NCBI GenBank assembly: GCA_902488555.1
Contig: CABTWT010000020.1
Span: forward strand, 1 to 14,166
Direction: 5' to 3'
DNA from: an uncultured Anaerococcus sp.
Lineage (GTDB): Bacteria; Bacillota_A; Clostridia; Tissierellales; Peptoniphilaceae
Length of the DNA: 14,166 nucleotides
The notes beneath the pieces were generated by a model that made no database searches, was not told the DNA's origin, and saw only the letters and a list, made by a program, of their open reading frames with translations. This document shows, piece after piece, positions 11,610 through 14,166 of the stretch. Every line of letters begins with the position of its first letter. The first letter of the stretch is position 1. Made by a program: the position numbers and the translations under genes.

Positions 11610-13024
11610 GTACTACAAGCTGTAAAAGAGTTATAGAATATTTAGAAAAAACTAAGTATGAAGATGCAGTTAGGAATGTAGGTTTTTCTTCTGTAGGTAT
11701 TAACGCTATGGATCCATACTCTAGCTTTAGTAGATTACTTTCTAGTAAAGATAAATTAAATGAAAGTAGGAGGCGAGAAGGTAAAAAAGAAGTTCAAGAA
11801 GCCAAGCATATTATAAATTCTTTTGCTTTAGATGAGCTTGATCCAAGCAATGAAGAAGACATAGAAAAAGCAAAAAATATCATGCGAGAGCTTATGCTTA
11901 ATGACTACAAAGAGTATGGAGCAGCAAGTGTAGGCTACCTACAAACCGACAATGGTTTTATACATTTTCATAGGTTATATCCTACTGTAACAATTGATGG
12001 AAAAGGTCTTAAAGGTGACATATATAACTTCTATCATTGCGCCCATAAATTAGATAATGCTATGGAAAAGTATGGAGTTAATCAATCCATTTTAACAATG
12101 AAAGAAAGGGCAGAAGGTTATGTAAAAGATGGTAGGGAAGTACTAACAGGGCCTAAGAAAAATAGTAGGAATGAGATTAAAGCTTATATAGCTGAAGTCA
12201 TTGATGAAGGCTTAAAAGATGTTAATATTAACTCTGAAGATAAGTTTAAAGAGTACCTGGAAAGCAAGGATATTAGTTTAAACAAAAGAAAAAGAGTAGG
12301 GGATAGTCGTGAAGCTGGGTTTGATATTTACGACTGGACTTATGAGTACCATTATGTAGATAAAGGTCCTAAACTTAAAGATAAAAGTATGAAAGTTAGG
12401 GCTAAACAGATAACTGATGAGAATGGAGAAATGGTTTATAATCCTGATCCTATTGCTGAAAGATTAGCTTTAAACTTAAAAGAATTTAATAGAGTTGCTG
12501 AAGAAAACAGGAAGAAACGTGAAGAAGAATCTAAAAAAGAGTTGAGTCTTGAAGAAAGACTAGAACAAATTGGTCTAAAATATAGAAGGGTATATAATCC
12601 TGAAACTGGTGAAGATAAGATGTTTAAGGACTTATCTAAAGCTGAAAAAGAAGAAGTTATTAATCCTCATCAAGAAGATCTTGCTAGAAGAAAGGCTGCA
12701 ATAGATGCTAAAATAAAAGAAGATCGTGATGGAATGAAGGCTGAAGTAGAGGCAAGGAAGCAAAAAGAAGCTGAAGAGCCTATTAACAATGAAGAAATTC
12801 TTGATAAGGATGGCAATGGTATTGCAGACTATCATGAAGAACTTGTTAATAAGAGGGTAAAAGAAATTGAAGCCCTGGATAGTGTAGAAGAAAAACCAAA
12901 ACAAAAAGTTGTTAGAAAAACTAAACAAAGGACAAAGGGTCCAAGTAAAGCAGAATTTAATGCCTTTATAAACCACAAGTTCGATGGAGATGATGAAAAG
13001 GACGATAATAGTTTTGGAAGGTAA
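11588..13024 (+). CDS. MOB-P-type relaxase (mobilisation nuclease)
   Basis: The 478-aa protein begins MGITKILSTTSCKRVIEYLE, typical of the Relaxase (VirD2/MOB-P-like) family, with Y18 as the likely nicking tyrosine. EAKHIINSF near residue 75 matches the family's motif. The metal-binding histidine motif is GFIHFHRLYP (H126, H128); the usual third histidine is not evident. The nuclease domain covers about 1-190. The rest is charged and helical, with an EF-hand-like DKDGNGIADYHE (406-417) and a basic end. It would nick oriT and lead a single strand into a recipient, using conjugation machinery from another element. GAGGTGAG before ATG 11588 lies inside mobC, indicating coupling. Confidence 0.85.
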   Translation: MGITKILSTTSCKRVIEYLEKTKYEDAVRNVGFSSVGINAMDPYSSFSRLLSSKDKLNESRRREGKKEVQEAKHIINSFALDELDPSNEEDIEKAKNIMRELMLNDYKEYGAASVGYLQTDNGFIHFHRLYPTVTIDGKGLKGDIYNFYHCAHKLDNAMEKYGVNQSILTMKERAEGYVKDGREVLTGPKKNSRNEIKAYIAEVIDEGLKDVNINSEDKFKEYLESKDISLNKRKRVGDSREAGFDIYDWTYEYHYVDKGPKLKDKSMKVRAKQITDENGEMVYNPDPIAERLALNLKEFNRVAEENRKKREEESKKELSLEERLEQIGLKYRRVYNPETGEDKMFKDLSKAEKEEVINPHQEDLARRKAAIDAKIKEDRDGMKAEVEARKQKEAEEPINNEEILDKDGNGIADYHEELVNKRVKEIEALDSVEEKPKQKVVRKTKQRTKGPSKAEFNAFINHKFDGDDEKDDNSFGR

Positions 13025-13146
13025 AAATATAACTTCATGTTTTGCGTTTTAAGCGATTTTATATTTTCAGGCATAGGATTATATGGCTGATATAGAGGGT
13101 GTTTTGAGTAAGTTGTTTTTCAGGGGTTATTTTGAATAAAAAAAGA

Positions 13147-13178
13147 AGGACTAGGAGTTGATTTCCTAGTCCTGTTTT
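13147..13178. terminator. Bidirectional terminator after the relaxase gene
   Basis: AGGACTAGGA (13147-13156) pairs with TCCTAGTCCT (13164-13173) around a 7-nt loop, with A-rich and T-rich flanks. It separates the relaxase operon from the convergent 96-aa gene. An 18-codon ORF at 13083-13139 between them is too short to support. Confidence 0.85.
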
Positions 13179-13183
13179 TGTTT

Positions 13184-13474
13184 CTATTTTTTATTCCATT
13201 CATACTCTAAATAACTATCTATTTGGTTTATAAGTGAAGGATCCGCTTCAAAAACATATTTTTCATTATACCAATAACCTTCCATTAAGCCAAAACGTGT
13301 ATCTAAGTAGATATTAGGTCCACCAGAGGTTAAAAGTATTTTAGATCCAAGGTACTCTTTATCATAATTAGAATAAACCTCAATATCTAAAGGATCAGAT
13401 ATATCACCTTTTTCTAATATTTCTTCATAGCACGCCTTAACTTGGTCTTTTAGATATTCATAGTTTCTGTCCAT
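13184..13474 (-). CDS. Small acidic protein of unknown function (96 aa)
   Basis: No family is confidently recognised. The product is acidic and rich in Tyr, with a helical start (MDRNYEYLKDQVKACYEEIL), a central SGGPNIYLDTR segment that looks like beta strands, then GYWYNEKYVF and a final helix (LINQIDSYLEYEW). A GGPN-aromatic segment of this kind occurs, from memory, in small uncharacterised proteins of conjugative elements; I could not check that here. There is no signal peptide or membrane segment, so it is probably cytoplasmic. A clear AAGGAG site precedes ATG 13474. The upstream inverted repeat AATGAT/ATCATT (13499-13522) may be an operator. It is a single-gene unit ending at the shared terminator. 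Confidence 0.65.
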   Translation of the reverse strand: MDRNYEYLKDQVKACYEEILEKGDISDPLDIEVYSNYDKEYLGSKILLTSGGPNIYLDTRFGLMEGYWYNEKYVFEADPSLINQIDSYLEYEWNKK

Positions 13475-13644
13475 AATTTTTCTCCTTATATTTTAAAAAA
13501 TGATTGATTTCACTAGATCATTCGAAAAATTATGAAATAATTTTTTAATATTGGAATAGTTGGAGGGTCTACAAACAAGGTTATCAGATCGTTTGATTGG
13601 ATAGAGAAGGAAAATCAGTGTTCGCTTCGCTCACGAGTTTGAAC

Positions 13645-13660
13645 GCCAGCTTTAGCTGGC
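13645..13660. repeat. GCCAGC-TTTA-GCTGGC hairpin
   Basis: A perfect 6-bp GC-rich stem with TTTA loop. Its core AGCTTTAGCT also occurs at 3353-3362, 3800-3809 and 5739-5748. A weaker imperfect hairpin (GTTCGC...) lies just before it. Confidence 0.5.
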
Positions 13661-13669
13661 TAACTTCTA

Positions 13670-13695
13670 ACACCCACAGGGGGGGTGTATTTTTC
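13670..13695 (+). terminator. Probable terminator upstream of the small RHH gene
   Basis: ACACCC (13670-13675) pairs with GGGTGT (13683-13688) and is followed by ATTTTT. It would insulate the replication-control operon from upstream reading. Confidence 0.55.
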
Positions 13696-13710
13696 AATGT
13701 TTTAAGGATG

Positions 13711-13781
13711 TTGACAAAAAAAGTATTTTGATTGTACAATATTACTAACATTAATATATACAATACTTGTTACAATATTGT
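13711..13781 (+). promoter_or_regulatory. Promoter and operator repeats of the small RHH gene
   Basis: TTGACA (13711-13716), an 18-nt spacer and TACAAT (13735-13740) form a strong promoter. TACAATA-type repeats start at 13735, 13759 and 13771, spaced 24 and 12 bp, and the last lies in the palindrome ACAATATTGT. The first overlaps the -10. Arrays at 12-bp steps are typical operators for small RHH repressors, so autoregulation is likely. Confidence 0.65.
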
Positions 13782-13834
13782 GAACTTAATGCGGTTTTTG
13801 TTACTTTTAACTTTTATTTTTGGAGAGAATTATT

Positions 13835-14020
13835 ATGGATTTTAAGCAAATGATTCTAGAACCTAAAACAGAGGCTTTAGGTTTGAGGATTACTAAAAGT
13901 GAAAAGAAATTCGTGGACGAAGAAGCTAAGAAGCAAGGTGTTTCTGTTACTACGCTCATAAGATCCATGATTTTAGATTCTATGTTTGAAGCTCAAAAAG
14001 TTGAAAACAAAGGAAAATAA
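13835..14020 (+). CDS. Small RHH transcriptional repressor (CopG-like)
   Basis: The 61-aa protein contains one ribbon-helix-helix fold: strand ALGLRITKS, helix EKKFVDEEAKKQG and helix VTTLIRSMILDSMF. CopG-family repressors of this size bind operators as dimers through the strand. ATG 13835 is preferred over the upstream TTG 13820 because GGAGAG (13822-13827) sits 7 nt before it. Its promoter has operator-like repeats. It is the first gene before the structured leader and antisense RNA of the primase-helicase gene, the same order as copG, RNAII and repB in pMV158. It therefore probably limits plasmid copy number by repressing the shared promoter. The fold is clear; the copy-control role is inferred. 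Confidence 0.75.
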   Translation: MDFKQMILEPKTEALGLRITKSEKKFVDEEAKKQGVSVTTLIRSMILDSMFEAQKVENKGK

Positions 14021-14025
14021 ATAAA

Positions 14026-14166
14026 TTAATAAGGCAGACAGGCGTGGATAGGAGCGTGTGTAAAATACTAATAGTGGGTGAACCCTGTGCTTAGCATATA
14101 GGGCTTTTCTTAATCTTATCGGGAAACCATAAACCACTATCTAATAATAGTTTAAGGAAACTGAAA
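14026..14166. repeat. Terminal direct repeat (circular assembly overlap), right copy
   Basis: Identical to 1-141; see the left copy. The 5 bases after the RHH stop (14021-14025) join directly to position 1. Confidence 0.9.

Noticed and set aside
12632..13074. Minus-strand frames within the relaxase 3' end
   Set aside because: They are Phe/Leu-rich shadows of the Lys/Glu-rich relaxase tail, with no ribosome site.
13083..13139. 18-codon ORF starting MADIEGVLSKLFF
   Set aside because: It is very short, with only a weak AGGA before it; no support beyond the start codon.
1..14025. Alternative genetic code because no gene ends in TGA
   Set aside because: Trp is encoded by TGG throughout and all domains end as expected; TGA stops are simply rare in AT-rich genomes.

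Overview
The window is very probably one complete circular plasmid, linearised by assembly. Its first 141 bases (1-141) recur exactly as its last 141 (14026-14166), so the circle would be 14,025 bp and everything at 14026-14166 repeats the start. Low GC, strong AAGGAG-type ribosome sites, TTGACA/TATAAT promoters, a lipobox lipoprotein and an Fst-like toxin point to a low-GC Gram-positive host (Bacillota). An anaerobic-coccus or clostridial host is plausible but not proven. The standard genetic code fits: Trp is TGG, and all genes end in TAA or TAG.

Replication fills about 13.5-14.0 kb through 4.9 kb across the junction. A small ribbon-helix-helix (RHH) protein (13835-14020) precedes a structured leader (1-320). 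The leader carries a convincing antisense promoter and terminator for a roughly 60-nt counter-transcript. It leads into an 832-aa PriCT-TOPRIM-SF3 helicase protein (321-2819). This copies the copG / antisense RNA / rep logic of pMV158-type plasmids, but in front of a phage-type primase-helicase. Just downstream (2892-3208) lies a near-symmetrical palindrome of about 320 bp built from twelve TGTTAC/GTAACA sites around an AT-rich centre, a candidate origin. A second system follows: five iterons (3763-4046) and a Rep_3 initiator (4118-4915). Both initiator genes lack a clear Shine-Dalgarno sequence.

Maintenance genes occupy 4.9-10.4 kb. They are a lipoprotein (4952-5620, minus), a 38-aa Fst/par-type toxin with its antisense RNA (5863-6146), a tyrosine recombinase (6416-7219) with a palindrome upstream, and two minus-strand coiled-coil DNA-binding proteins (7350-8231 and 9151-9711). 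The latter resemble KfrA-like or pSK1 Par-like partition proteins, and a palindrome-rich centromere-like region lies between them. A 92-aa unknown (10086-10364) follows.

Mobilisation genes occupy 10.4-13.1 kb: a phased GTACC palindrome array, a possible oriT, a MobC-like RHH accessory protein and an overlapping MOB-P-type relaxase. No coupling protein or mating-channel gene is present, so the plasmid looks mobilisable rather than self-transmissible. A 96-aa unknown (13184-13474, minus) closes the circle. No resistance gene, insertion sequence, CRISPR array, tRNA or rRNA was seen.
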